Assembly: GCA_016808115.1 (NCBI GenBank)
Contig: JAEQBH010006811.1
Location: 62,001 to 126,000, forward strand
Direction: 5' to 3'
Length of the DNA: 64,000 nucleotides
DNA from: Tetrastigma voinierianum
Taxonomy: Eukaryota; Streptophyta; Magnoliopsida; Vitales; Vitaceae
A program made the position numbers and the translations under genes. The notes under the pieces are model-generated. The model was given only the letters and a program-made list of their open reading frames with translations, ran no database searches and was not told the origin of the DNA. Of this stretch, positions 34,102-47,665 are shown in pieces (the first letter of the stretch is position 1; each line of letters starts with the position of its first letter).

Positions 34102-36839
34102 ATGGCGATGAGAGGCTCTGGTTTCCTTTATTTGATTAGAAAGACTTGGTGATAGCTCCATTCGAGAAACCAAAAATTCCTCGAAAGATTATCCGGGGCA
34201 AGCGGAAGCGGGGTACACACACGAAGATCTAAAGGGGCGTGCAGAAGTACTTCTTGGAAGGCGGACAAGAAGCAAGAAGAAGATTCTAGGGTGCGTAGCG
34301 GGTTTCGATATCAGGGAAGCGGTTTATAATCTTAGAGATATCATAGACATGTTCGCATCATAATCTGCAGTCCTTGAGAAGAAACTTCTTTCTTAAGTGT
34401 GGCTTCAAAAAGTTGATAAACCGCTACAAGGTTGGCAAGAAAATTGAAGCCTTACAACTGGCCTCTAGACATCTCAAATAGGCGAAGGAAGCTCTTGGAA
34501 TAAAATATCGGAGAAAGGAAGGAGCCGTTCGGCTAAGAATCGAGATCTTTGCGGGGGGGTCTAAGGCGTTCCTCTCCTCATACGGAAGAACATGTTATTT
34601 AATGGGCACGGAAGGAAGCGGATGAAATTTAGTAGACGGTGATCGATGGAACTAAGGCGTCGGCGTGATTTCCCTAGTGGGAATGGGCGGCATTGGAAAA
34701 ACAACCCTTGCTAAGAAAGTCTATAATCATAAGACAGGTTGTGGAGTGCTTTCGGTTGTCGTGCACAGGCTTATGTGTCTCAGTTAGTAGACCTAGAGGC
34801 GTTTATATGCAAATTATTAAGCAATTTTGGTTTGTACATCCTGTAGTCGTGAGTCTTAGAGATGGTGGAGGAATTGCAAGGCCTGAATTGGGGGATTTCC
34901 TTCATGAACATCCCGAAGGAGAAAGGTATTTGATAGTTCTGGATGATGTGGGTGTAGAGATTGGAATTGTCTTGCAAAGTGGCGACGATCCACGGTGCCC
35001 CTCGATGTGTTCCACGATGGGGGTAACGACGCGATTACTTCTCACGACTCGAGACAAGGATGTTGCTTTGCATCACGGATGCTCGTTTACTCCCGGAAAT
35101 GCAACTTCTTTCCAAACAAAAGAGCTGGAACTTGTTTTGTGGGAAGGCATTCCTTGATCATGTTGATGCTGATAGATATCCCCCAGATTTGGTGCAACTT
35201 AGGCGAGAGATGGTGGACAAATGTAATAACTAGATTAGCCATAGTTGTATTGGGAGGTTTCTTTGTCGAGAGATATGTCACATACGGAATGGAGGAAGGT
35301 ACATGACAACGTGTCGCATTATCTTGCTAAAGAGGCTCCCTGAGCGGGAGTAATGGCGATCTTTGAACTTGAGTACATTGATTTGCCTTCTTATTTGAAA
35401 CCATGCTTTCTACATAAGCCTCTTCCAGGAGGATTATGTAAATCTCCGCAGAAAGCGTTCCTTTGTGGATCGTGAAGGTTTTTGTACTATCGGCCGAGCA
35501 AGCTAATCAACAAAGCATGAAAGTCACGGTCGAGGTTTACTTGAATGAATTAATCAATAGAAACTTGATTCAAGTGGTAAGAATGAGTGTCAATCACGAG
35601 GGTTGTGAAATCTCCGGAGTTCATGACCTTATCACGAGAGTTGGCTAGTAGAGACGAAGAGCAAAACTTCTTCAGAACTCATGATATTGCAGATCCTCTA
35701 TCCTCTTCCACCAGTAATTCATCTTTATTTTCATCTAAATGCCGCCGACAAAGTATTTATTCTGACATGGAGAGGTATGCTTCTGTTGAACACAATACTC
35801 CATACCTACGGTCTCTCTTGTTTTTCAATTTAGGGCATGAAATTTGTAGATTTTCGCAACTAGATTTCATTGGAAAATGCTTCAAAGTTCTCAGGGTGCT
35901 AGATTTGGAAGGTGTAAAGGTAGAAAGCCTACCAAGTATAGTTGGGACACTAATTCATTTAAGGTACTTGGGATTAAGGCATACTGGTCTTAAATTGCTT
36001 CCACTATCCATTGGCAACCTAAGGAGTTTGCAAACATTGGATGTTAACAATCTTAAACAAGTTCCAAATGTGATATGGAAGATTCAAAACATGAGATATC
36101 TTTACATGGAAGGGCAAAAGTATGATATTCCATAAAATTGATACATTGGAAAATCTTGAGTTTATCGAGCGCAACCTTCAAACAATGGATACAGAACAAT
36201 TCAAGCAAGTTAACTTGTCTTGGGAAACTGAAATTAGAAGGAAGATATGAGCTGGTAGAGGGGGTTGAGTTTTGGAAGTCCATTGCCAAGCTACGAGTTC
36301 TGAAATCCTTGTACCTTAAGGCATCAGAGGAGTCTAGCTTTCCGTCCCTTGCCATGGACTCTTGCCTCTATCTCTCTAAGTTGGACATAAAGGGACACAT
36401 GCAAAAACTGTCTGAAAGCTTTCAATTTCCTCCGAACCTTTCACAATTGACATTGGATTCGTGTAGGCTAGATTGTGATCCTATGCCCATTTTGGAGAAG
36501 CTGCCAAAATTGTTGACTTTGAGACTAAGGGCTGAATCATATCTTGGAACGGAAATGCATGTTTCTGAAAATGGGTTTCCCCCGACTCAAAAAGTACTTC
36601 AACTTTTCGAGTTGAGTAAAGTGATTAAGTTGAATATAGAGAATGGAGCAATACCATGGCTTATGCAACTACATTGTCCGTTTTCAACAAGGATCTCTGG
36701 AGTTGATAAGGTACATCCAAATTGGTGGAGGTGAAAAGGTGTTATAGATTCATGATCACTTCTTTTTCACCATTCGCAAGATTTTTTAAGCACCTATCGA
36801 TCTAGAAAATATCACTTGTATTAGGATCATTCATAAGTA
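34102..36839 (+). CDS. NLR-C: CC-NBS-LRR resistance gene (RPP13/RPP8-like), frameshifted
   Basis: A full-length CNL layout. The start ATG at 34,102 (ATGGCGATGAG, matching ALVSFL-type CNL starts) leads into a coiled coil (34,102-34,560). The P-loop GMGGIGKTT is intact at 34,680-34,706 (SLVGMGGIGKTTLAKKVYNH). Kinase-2 reads LIVLDDVG at about 34,935, where DDVW is usual. The RNBS-B TTRDKDVA is near 35,045. GLPLA is broken (about 35,225). RNBS-D (LKPCF) is near 35,395 and a VHDL MHD-type motif near 35,620. LRRs run from about 35,690 (LRVLDLEGVKVESLPSIVGT) to the end. Open blocks lie at 34,693-35,157, 35,587-36,135 and 36,138-36,734 in changing frames. The end is taken by homology to NLR-A. Upstream, the native 5' flank seen at NLR-E is missing. 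It could be a working gene hidden by assembly indels. Confidence 0.88.
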
Positions 36840-37470
36840 ACTACCTTTACCCATCTAACTGGACCCCTTCAGGAATTTCCAATTTTGTTGTGCCTTATTA
36901 TATTTGGTTTGTTAAAAATTAAACATATATAGGTTCTTGCCTATGCTGAAAATTTTCATATATCAATGCATGTAGAAATACGATAAACATCAAAAGTGAT
37001 GGAATGTGTTTATAAAAGTTGGCAAAATTACTACCTATCAATTATGTCTTAAATTAACATGTAAGACCAATGTAATACTCATGCTATATTAAAGTTATAT
37101 CATATTTAGAAAATGAAATCGGTGTTAGAATCTCTAACCTTTGTACTCCCCTCTTGAATTTGTACACATTGAGCCTTTTATGCACCAATCTTTCTATCAC
37201 ATCTTTTTATTTTCATCACTTTTATTACCAGGTGATATCTTAATAGCATCTGGCGGAACCAATTTAAAATGTATAATGAAATGTTCTCTATCCAATCCAT
37301 ACTAGGAAAATGGCCTTTACAACACTTTCAATAAAAGTAAGATGTTAAAGAACTTAAAATTAATTACATCTCTTGACATTAATGTAAAGATGATTTTTTG
37401 TTTTCTCAATTATTTTTATAGTTCTTTTTAATCGGCTAACATATCTTGTTTAGTTTTCTATTTATTTGAG

Positions 37471-37556
37471 GACAACGATAGAAATGGTCAAGAAATTTTG
37501 GACAACTGTGAAAGATGGCCTGGAACTCCCTCTCGACTGTTGGATGATCAGTTTAG
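37471..37556 (+). other. Possible 3' exon of NLR-C
   Basis: Counterpart of 2112-2218. A T-rich tract ends in TTATTTGAG, followed by an open stretch (about GACAACGATAGAAATGGTC onward). The donor would be the AAGTAACTACC at about 36,835. It could equally be 3' UTR. Confidence 0.25.
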
Positions 37557-37572
37557 GTGCGCGTGTATGTAG

Positions 37573-37598
37573 TATATATATATATATATATATATATT
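37573..37598. repeat. (TA)n microsatellite, ~26 bp
   Basis: Short counterpart of the tract at 2221-2281. Confidence 0.9.
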
Positions 37599-40077
37599 GT
37601 TCTAACTTTTAACAACAAGATCTCTACTATTAGATTCTACCATGTGCATGTTTAATTACTTGACTAATTAATACAAAGGTTGGGCTAGCTAGTGATTATC
37701 GGACATGTCTTTACTGTTAACATCAGTTGAACTCGCGTGGAGCATTGGAAATGATAGGACCTATCTTTTCTGCAGGATTCTACCGGGAAAAGGAAGCTAA
37801 ATCATGACTGATGATTAGACATGGTTGAAAGCTGCAGTTTGGAGTTCTACTTAGTCGAGAAACCTGAATGAGCGTCTTGAATTGTTATATATTTTGTATA
37901 ATTTCCTTTTAAAATGATGTTTGGTTTTACGAAAAATTCAAAAAAGGACTTTCTTTAGGAAGGGATTGAACTCCCTCGATGTAAGTCGGCCTCATGTTTC
38001 AAACCTCTAGTTCTTATCGTCTGTCATCAAATAAAATAGTGCTTTTGCAAGCAAAATTAATAGAAGGTGAAATGACATTTGAGTTCCCCGATTGACCCGA
38101 GTTGAGATAAAGAGCCCTGCGCGATAAAATAGTTGCGAATCTCTAAACTTTCCTTTGAAAAATCGGTGGAAATTAGACATCATCGGGCATTGATTATTTT
38201 CTTCTACATCCTTGGGAGATGCCCTTTCACATGCTTCTCCCAGTGGTGGCGTAAATATACACCAGGTGCCTAACTTCATTCTCTTTCTCTACTACTCCTT
38301 GCTCTGCTTTTTGTCATTTACCAATATTTACTTTTCCAGCTAATTAAAATGATATTTATATCCATTTCGGACCCTCTGAAACAATGCGAGTTTCACTTTA
38401 GTGAATAAGGTGAGTATTTAGAACTTATTTTCATTTAAGATGATTGATAGAGATTTGAGAAAATTGTATTCAAACTTGGTTGGAGTGCATTTTTGTGGAT
38501 ATACCCATCGTTTGTGTTGTGATGGGAGGACGAATGACGAGGATAACAATAATGCATGTTAGACCTCGCTAGCAGGGCATGGGCCCAGATGCTTCACCAT
38601 CCATTTATGGTATTTACCTCCTCTTGCTACAAATTGTTTACTTGGATGAATAGTTTCGAATAATGGCAATCTAGTAGTCCTTGTTGGGTGATCCGATCTT
38701 TGCCAACCACAGTATACTCAAATTTCTAGAGACCCAATAACCTTGCTCTGATACCACTTTGTTGGAAGGAAGATGGAGGAAGATGAAGGAAAAACTTGAA
38801 GATAGGAGAGACTAGATGATGAGGGGGAAGATGCTACTTATATTATTGAAGGCTTCTTGTTTTTTGGCTTTGATTACAAACTCGAATCCTTACTATTTAT
38901 CTTATTAACACCTTCTCAACCAATAGCTAGGATTGTTCCAACACAAATATAATCTAATAGTTTACAAATGAGTATCCTAGAATTCTTCTAAGTCCAAACC
39001 TAATCTCATTCTAGAGAACTCCTAGGGAAATATCCTAGAATAGACTTGAAGTTAGGCTCTCTTATGTTTCCTACACTTTGAACTTACTTAAACACTAAAC
39101 CCTAAACTTAATATTAAATCATTTCAATTCGGACCCAATACAAATCAGTTTATATTTCTTATGTGTATTCTTTTTATTTTTCTTCTTGATTCTTATCACC
39201 ATTCTTGCTCGATGCTTTCAGCAGTTTTAATCCATAGATTGATTTTTAAATGATATGGAGCCTAATCGGATCCGATGGCTATCAAGGCTAAATACACCTT
39301 GAGCTGGAAAGAGCATCACTTCACGAGACAGACTTCCCGGATAGATTCTACACTCAAATCATCACTTAGGTAAACCCGTTTCACTTCTTGCGAGATAAAA
39401 GAAAAAAACCAAGCAAGGGGCCGACAAAGCAATAATGGAATTGGCTTCATTCTGAGAAGACGGGAGCGAACATGGGTGGACATGACGGACCTCAACAACA
39501 CCCCACCCCTCTCCCATTACTAGCCATTTTGTCCTTGTCATTCTCTTGTTATCCTCTCCCGATTACACAGCTCTAAGGCCGGTTATATGAAAGCGCCATT
39601 TATAGTGTTACACCTCCTCGCTACAAATTGGGTTTTGCGGATGGAATAGTTTTGAATAATGGCCATCTAGTAGTCGTTGTTGGGATACATCGGAACATGA
39701 AATCATTTCCTGAAGCGTACTAGAACTTTGGTGAGTTCTACTTACGAGAGAACATGAAATCCATTATATCTACATTCATCTCACCTTCATTTCTCGGCTT
39801 CTTTTTCTAATCGGATGAAATCTTGATGGTTTTGCATTAGAGTATATTTAAGATTTCTTTTTATTGGCTTTTTGCAATTACATTTTTGTCCTTATATTAG
39901 TATATGTACCACAACTTTTTCAATAATATTCAAGTCTTTTTTATAATGTGGTATCAAAGCCTCAAGCTTAACAACAAAAAAATAGCCTAACCACACAGTC
40001 GTGGTGCACTTGATCTGATGGTTGTGATCCATCGGCAATTTTGACAAAACAGCAGCCCTTACCTTCTTCACTCTACT
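37599..40077. other. Spacer with copia remnants, copy of 2281-4882
   Basis: Contains the direct-repeat pair (about 38,606-38,690 and 39,590-39,680). A minus-strand primer-binding site GCTCTGATACCA lies at 38,745-38,756 and a plus-strand TGGTATCAAAGCC at 39,949-39,961. No intact gag or pol is present. Confidence 0.55.
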
Positions 40078-40251
40078 TGTTATAGAATGTAAATATATAC
40101 TTTTCTTGTAGGATGCGAAACTAACTAGGAATGTTAGATTAACATACTAGTTGTATATATCTAGCTCTTGTATTTATACATGTTTAGATCGATAGCTTAA
40201 GGAATTCATTTATCAAATTTCCCTATTTGTTCTTTTATATGGTATCAAGAG
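40078..40251 (+). mobile_element. Copia-type LTR remnant plus primer-binding site (unit 2)
   Basis: Starts TGTTATAGAATG. It is followed by TGGTATCAAGAG (40,240-40,251), an eroded Met-tRNA primer-binding site. Counterpart of 4883-5065. Confidence 0.6.
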
Positions 40252-41209
40252 TTTAGTTTGGCAAGGGGTCTTAGTTTCAAACCCACAATTTTGCAATTTA
40301 TTCCCTATTTATTGATTTGTAAGTCCATGGGCCGACTTTATTTAGTTTATTTGACTCTCACATGTGGGTATGGCCGTGAAGGAGTTAAAGACATTATATT
40401 AGTATTAAACGCCGATCCTTTAAAGAGTTCGCAATGTTGGCTAATAGATCCTCATAGTCGCACCCTTAAAATGATAGTGTGAGCATGTTTTAAGGCATTC
40501 GCACCTCCCTCGATTGGGGAAGCCCGAAAATTTGCTGCCCTCAACCAATAGGGTGTGAACACCTAAATCCACCTGACTTTATTCCTTTCACCCTCGATTT
40601 TGATTTGTAATTGCATAATAAGACTTGAAACATGATCGAGCTATTTAGGTCATGTCTTTACCAATATATATGAGGTTATAGCTGCAAAGCAGTACATACT
40701 AGTTTTGGGAGATTAAACAACCTCTAATATAGGATGTTCTTAGTTTAGTTAGATTTTGTAGATTTCAAAAACAGTTAGTTGATTGTTTTTCTTTAATAAA
40801 AAAATATTTTTTCTTCTTTTTGCTTTATTGGATGGCTTGGATTTATGCTTGTATGGTGGATGATTACTTCTCGACATGCTGGGTAATCTCTAACTTTCAG
40901 AGAGCGGTTGGATTTGAGCCCATGGTGATGAGATAAAGCGATTTCAACACCAAAGGTAATTACTTTGACCTCCTTGAATCTTTTTGGGATCTTTTGAGCT
41001 GTCTGTCTCAGGATTGTTGAAGGTTGAGAATTGAGACCTACGACTCATTAGAATCATAGGAATAAATATTATTATGAGTTTTCCATGCTAGAATATTTGG
41101 TTTCTTGACACTTGCTAATCCCGATGGAGTGCGTCGAGGAGTTGTTGTCGATTTATCCTTCACTGCCTTGATGAAAATTATCTCTTTCAAGCTAGATTTG
41201 AAGAACCTG
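40252..41209. other. Spacer, no gene seen
   Basis: Colinear with 5066-6002. The 40,258-40,482 frame is not maintained in unit 1. Confidence 0.5.
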
Positions 41210-41217
41210 GTTGGAAG

Positions 41218-41801
41218 TAGAGTTGGGAATATGGGTTGAGCGGATAGGCGACCCGCTGTGAAGTTTTGGAGGGGTTGGGATGTAAAGAGTGGTAGCCCCG
41301 ATAAAAGTCGAGCCTAATGGCCCGACCAATGACGCATCCCATTAGGGTTAAATTCGAGCCGACTGAATAAACTTCCCCGAACATGCACAATTTTTTAAAG
41401 GATATTTATGTTATTTAAAGAAAATTAAATTTTCTCTTAAATTCAAGTTTTAACCCTAGGTTGTGGACTCGGATATGATTCCTTGATGGGGTTGTAGTTA
41501 GTTAGGTTATGATAATATTTAGCATTATTTATTTACTTGTTTCGTATGTTTAAGACTCTAAATATTATTATATCGTCTAGGTACTATCATTTTTTGTTTA
41601 TTAAATGCTATTACTTATTTCCATGTTGTTATTTTTATTTAAAGAATGGTAAAATAGAAAATATGTATTTTAGCATTTTTTAATGATACAGCCCATTTTG
41701 GCTAGCAACTTTGTGTAGAAATTTGGGTTGGGCTAGTCAAAATATGGCTCGAATAAAAGTGGGCCGAATTAGCCCGACCCTCGTCCCGTTTCCAAAATCT
41801 A
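41218..41801. mobile_element. Non-autonomous hAT-type element (MITE), 584 bp, unit 2
   Basis: The left end TAGAGTTGGGAATATGGG and the complement of the right end (TAGATTTTGGAAACGGG) form imperfect inverted repeats. Flanks GTTGGAAG (41,210-41,217) and GTAGGAAG (41,802-41,809) match at 7 of 8 bases, fitting an old hAT 8-bp duplication. GGGCCGAATTAGCCCGACCC-type subterminal motifs are present. No transposase. Confidence 0.75.
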
Positions 41802-41809
41802 GTAGGAAG

Positions 41810-42544
41810 CCCAAAACAGAATTTCAAGAGGTTAAACTATGCTTACTACGCCTAGAATCTGCACCAAAATAATTTCAAGAAGAAGAAGAATTGAGTAAAT
41901 CACCAAGAATGGAAATCCCAATGAAATAGGAACCTCGAGGCCTCCTTTAATTTATTCTCTATATTTTAGACAGTACATTTATAAATCACTGTTAAAAATC
42001 ATCTGAGCCCCGAAATAGATGGAAACATATAATTAGGATAAATTCTTGAATAAGTAGAAAAATCCATCCAATGGATGACCTAGAGCCACTATACCTACAA
42101 GTAGCGCGGGTTACCTCGAGTGGAACTAGGTCTTATAAAATTTTGTGGTCTAGATTCACCTACTCACAAGTCGTGGCCGAAATTAAAGTTAGCGCTTAGT
42201 GACACTCGTAAATGTCGGTCACGCTCCTTTCCCGAAGCAACGGCGGATGGGGTATGGAGCCTCTTCGTCGATGTGCCTCCTCCACGAGTGTAGGCCCTTT
42301 AACAAGCATCTCCCGGACCACACTGCCTCCCTTGTCGATCGCGAAACAGCGCGGATGAAATTGTCGACCAGATTTATACATAGCCTTTTCATAATGAATA
42401 CTCATTTTTTATTTTACTTTTTTCGCCTCTACTTGTGCTCCTTGCGGCTGTGCCTTGTCGATCGACTTCTTGGTATAGCACAGATGGCGTCTGAGTTTGA
42501 AAGACAACATTTCCTAGATCATATAAATTTTATTGCTTTCCAAA
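41810..42544. other. Spacer, copy of 6594-7279
   Basis: Holds the GC-richer patch, diverged from unit 1. No domain seen. Confidence 0.45.
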
Positions 42545-43330
42545 TCAAGTAATTTTTACCCTTTGTATCCAAAGGATTATAGCGATGCCCTAGCTCGTGG
42601 AATAAATTTGGTTTGTTGGCTAAAAAAGTTGAATCATAACCCATAAACACACAAAACAACGAAGATGTAATTATATGGGTTTCTTTTCATTTAACAATTT
42701 AAAGGGACTTTGTTGGACAAGAATGGTGATGGTGTTACATTAATTAAGTGAGCTGCGGTTAAACACATTCCACCCAATAACTAAGAGAACATTCTATTGG
42801 AGAAGTGCTTGTGCCCAGTTAAGGATGTGTAGGTGTTTTCTTTCAACAACAAAATTTTTGTTCAAGAGTTTCCACACAAGAATGGAAAGATAGAATTCCT
42901 TTTGAATTAAAGAAATCATGGGCGCTAACTTTCAGAAGCGATGCACGATCTAGGATTTGTTGGTACTCTTGGTGTGTAGGTAAGAATTATAAAATTATGG
43001 AAAATTAGTTATAACATCTGATTTTGAAGTTAAAAGATACACCCATGTGGCTCTAGTACAATCATCAACAACAGTGAGAACATTTATGACCAACTCATGT
43101 GTTAACATGGAACGGACAACCAATATCAATATGGCCTAAATTAAGGATGCGAAGACATGATTATTTGAAATGAAGAGTGACGTCTTTGCTTAGCCCGATA
43201 GAAAAATTGACTATGTAGAAGACAAAGTTGATAGAGAATTTGGGAGATTGAGGTGGAAATTGGTTGGTGTCAAGCTGCGTCCATAGTTTGACGTTAGGCT
43301 GAACTAGTAAGCGATTAATTGTTGTACTTA
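42545..43330 (-). pseudogene. Copia integrase relic (unit 2)
   Basis: Counterpart of 7280-8150 with the same orientation and order but more frame damage. No flanking RT or LTR. Confidence 0.65.
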
Positions 43331-45035
43331 ATCTGTGGTGAGTGATCCATGTGAAGTGGAGATGAATTGCCTTAGCGTAGCCTTTGATGAGAATTTAGGA
43401 GTTTTGGGTGATTAAACAAAGAGGCCTAATAGAGTTGGAGTGGGCCATTTGATTGGTGGGTCTTGGATTTGAGCTTGTACCCAAAGGGAGATCCATGAAG
43501 TACGTAACACTCGTACATGGGTGTGTCGACCAACCCACAATGGAGTACGCTCTGGTCGATCGCCTCGGCTTGTTGCTAGAATGTTACCTTTTGAGAATAT
43601 TGGTTTTTTGAAAAATTATCTTGTTGGAAGATTTTGGTTTGCTAGTGACATTTATTATCCTTTGGATGATTTTATGTCATTAGAAGATTTTGATTTTACA
43701 AAAATTAGTTTAATTTTCTTGTGAGCATGTCGGGACAACGAGATTCATAGCGAGATATTTTGAATATGTCATTTTACATGTGGGGTTTTAGGCCACACGT
43801 AGCGAGATGGATAGTAACATCTTTAGTCCGGAGTTTTGGGATGTTACAAACAACCATATTTTGTATTCAACAAGAAGGCATCATGGGATGTTTGGTTGCT
43901 TACCTCACCATAACTAAGCTATCTTTTACTGCCCTTTTTATCTGTTTGAGCTGTGATCCTTTCTTCTTTTGAATTTACTACAACGGTGGGGCTTATGTTA
44001 CATCATACAAAAGCGCGATGATGAATATTCCAATGCATTATAATAATTTTCTATATATCCTCGACATAAGTGGTATTTGTGAGAGCCAGCCAAGTTTTAA
44101 AGTTTCCTTAATGTCAATTACAAAAAGAACAAGACTAATACGAAAGCACCACAACTTACCTGAGGCCTACAAAAATCGATTACGAAATTTTTGTAGCCCA
44201 AAAGCGACATCTGAATACAAAACCTTGATACTCTTGAAATGCATTTGAAATTCGAGCAGAGCATCCACTAGGGAAAAAAGTATTTAAGGATGGACCATAA
44301 ATACATTATAGAATTCAATGAACAAGAAAAACAAGACAAGCTCCATATCTGAGGATATGAAAAGTTAATTATCAAATGAATTCCCTAAATTAAGACAAAG
44401 AGAAGATGTGCCCGTAATAAAGATGATGCGACTTTATTTAGAAATTTTGATAAATAAAGTCAATTACCGATTAACTATCAAATGACATTACATTAAAGAT
44501 TGAGTCTTAAATACAGAAATCCAGTTACAGGAGTTAATAATAATTTTCTAGAACATTGCCCAGTAATCGATTGCGGGTTCAAACAAGAACCGGCTAGCGC
44601 ATTGTTGAGAAAGTCGACTAAGCTGTTCCAAGCACATTTGGAGCTTTAATGTTAGACACAATAGCGCTTTATCTACATTATCAATAAGCTAAACTTATGT
44701 ATAGAGGAAGTAAACACATGCATACATGTAATTGGAATCTAATAGTAAGTATTGCATCTTTACTAATATCTGAATGGAAAAGCAGGACTAATACTTGCCA
44801 ATTATAAGTAGCTTGATTGAAACCATATCAAAGTAATTAATTAGGAATAAAAACATATATACACACCCAAAAACCATCAAGCGGGATAAGGAGGAGTTCA
44901 AGGCTTACACTTTTGGCGGTATATATGCATTCACATGCCTTTATCTGGAAATAATTTGATAACTTGATATATTGAGAGTGCAATAGGAAATTGGTAAATG
45001 AAGGGATCAAAAAGTAGAGAAGTAGGTGATGGTAG
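43331..45035. other. Spacer downstream of NLR-D
   Basis: Colinear with 8151-9819. It includes the eroded counterpart (44,560-44,650) of the possible NLR-B last exon. No other gene evidence. Confidence 0.45.
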
Positions 45036-47665
45036 TTACCTCGTAAAACCCCAAGGAATCTTCAATTTTGTGGAACGGGATCATGCCGACAGAGGAAAAC
45101 AGAATTTTACCTCTACAAATTTAGTAGCTCATAAAGTCAGATCTGCTTTTGAAATTATCAAACTCTAGGCGCATAAGCGCCTTCTATGCCTTCAATATAT
45201 TCAACCAGGACGATTACTTGAACCTCAAGAGTTGAGTATTTGTAGTCGAAACCCATCTGCGAGATACATGCATTTTCTTTCGAGATATGATCAATATAGT
45301 ACGAGTCAACAAATTTGGAAGCTTCTCCAAATGGGCGTGAGATCACATTCTAGCCTACCACGGCTTCCAATGTCAATTGAAAGGTCAGAGGAAATTTAAA
45401 GGTTTGGGTCAATTTTTGCATCGTCCTTTTTGTCCGACTTACGGAGATGGGGGCAGAGCTCATGCGGGATGGAATGCTAGACTCATCGATCTGCCTTGGT
45501 CTGAGGATTTAAGACTACTATGTAGCTTAGTGATGGGTTTGAAAGCTCAACCTCTTCTACCGGCTCACATCTTCCTTCTATTTTAGCTTCTCAAGACAAG
45601 TTAACTTGCTCGGGTATTCAGGATCCAGTTTGAAGGTTATACACGATAGAATTTGAAGATTTTGGACCGTATCAATTTCAATGGATCGTCTTCTTCTTGC
45701 TCCTCGATGTAAAGATATCTCATGTTTTGTAATCTTAGAATGACATCGCACTCGTTTAAGATTATTTATATCCAAAGTCTGCAAATTCCTTAAGATTTGC
45801 CTAGATCTGAAGTGAAGCGTTTTTGATTCAGTATCGTCTTAATCGAGTACCTTAAATGTGTCGAGTTCCCGATTATACTTGGTACATTTCGATTCTAGAC
45901 CTTCAAATCTTGCACTCTAAGCACTTTGAAGCATTTGGTAATGAGGAAATCTAAGATTGTGATATTCGACAAATTCCCCCAGAATTGAAATATAAAAACG
46001 AAGGTATGGAGTGGAGTAATTGTGTGACATACCTCTCAAAAGTCGGAATAAATACTTTAATAAATGAGTTTTGATGAAAATAGAGAAGGACTATTTGGAG
46101 GGAAGAGATGAGGATCTACACAATATTAGTTCAATGATTGTGCTCTTTGCCTTTTCAATAGCCAACTCTTGTATGAAGTCATGAACCCGGCATTCCATAG
46201 CCCTTGCATTAACGCTCGTTCTACTTACTTGAATCAAGTTTCTATTGATTAGCACTCGTTGATAAATCTCAGCCGTGTCTTTCATGCTTTGTCGATCTTA
46301 ACACCCAACACAAAACCTTGATCCACAAAAGGAGTAGTTTTCTTGTGGAGATGACATAATCTTCTGGGAAGAGGCTTAAGTGAAGAAAGCATAGTTTCAG
46401 TAAGGCTTGAATCGATGTAGCTCAAGTTCGACATTGTCATTACTAGCCCTGTTGGCCTTCTTTAGCAAGGTATGCACTCATGTTATCATGTACCTTCTTC
46501 CATTCTATGTGTGACATATTTTTCGACAGGACCTCCCGATATCCCGATTTATAGCGGTAAACCGTTACATTTATCAACCATCTTTTCCCAGTTCCTTGAA
46601 TGCGGTAAATAGCTCTCGACATCAATATCAAGGAAAGCCTTTCGACGGAATAAGTCCAAACTCTTTTTTGGAAAAATTCGCATTTCATGGGGAATCGAGC
46701 GATATCTCTGCATGAAGCTACTTCCTTATATCGAGTTGTGAAGCGATGCTGCTGCCCTTGCCCACAGTCTGGGAACACACTTCAAGACGTCAGGGATTAT
46801 TCTTGCTCTTTTTACCAAGGTGACTCCGTCGGCGGGCTCCATACATTATCCCGGAGACAATGAAATGTCTGTTATCCTTGGATGTCCATGAAGGAAATCC
46901 CCGGCTTCGTGCTCTTGCAATTTCTCCCCCTCTCCACTTGCTCTTTTGTGGATGAACTGCGTCTGTTTAATAATCTTCATATAAAGCGTCTCTAGGTCTA
47001 CAATCTTGGGACATAAACACAAACACGATAATATGGAAAGCCCTCCACAACCTGTGTATGATTATAGACTTTCTTAGCAAGGGTTGTTTTACCCAGTTCA
47101 CTGATTCCCATACTCTAGAAATCAGCGTCTTTAGTCTCTCACGTCAAGCTGGTTCACAAGCTTATCGCTTCATTTTCCCGAGCCCACAGCAACATGTTCT
47201 TCGACGCAAGGAGTGGGTAGTCTCGAGATCTGACATAAAATTTCGAGCAGCTACGTGTTTCGTTCCTTCCCAGTATTTTTATTCCGAGTGCTTCGAGTCT
47301 ATTTGAAATGTCTTAGAGGCCAAAGTTGGGTGGCTTCAACTTTCTTCCCAACCTTATAGCGGTTTGTCCAACTTTTTGAAGGCAACTCTGGGGAAAGGAA
47401 TCGTCCCTCAGTAAGCTAGGCATTCAGGGATGAACTTATGTCTATGATGTCCCTCGGCATCCATAAGCGGCTTCGGATCTGAAACCTAGTTACGCGCTCT
47501 AGAATCTTCTTCTTGCTTCTTGTGCGCCTCTTCCCGAAGCAGCGCATCGCCCTTAGATCTTTGTGAAGCACATCGACATCCGCCTACCCGCCAGAAGAAA
47601 CTTGCTTCTTGAATTAGCATGTCCGCCGTCCTCGGCGTGAAAGCAAAGAGCCTCTTTCTCCGTTA
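45036..47665 (-). pseudogene. NLR-D: CC-NBS-LRR gene, full layout but frame-damaged
   Basis: RPP13/RPP8-like CNL, minus strand, tail to tail with NLR-C. The coiled coil (about 47,665-47,150) includes MLIQEASFF near 47,630. The start codon is not intact: ATTAACGGAG stands where ATGGCGGAG is expected. The P-loop core GKTTLAKKVYNH is at about 47,058-47,093. Kinase-2 is decayed to DNVW (about 46,850). RNBS-D is near 46,390, and a VHDFIQELAI MHD-type motif lies in 46,091-46,285. LRR fragments follow, including 45,578-45,784, to a TAA at 45,036-45,038. Frameshifts are frequent. It is the best guide to what NLR-B has lost. Confidence 0.82.
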
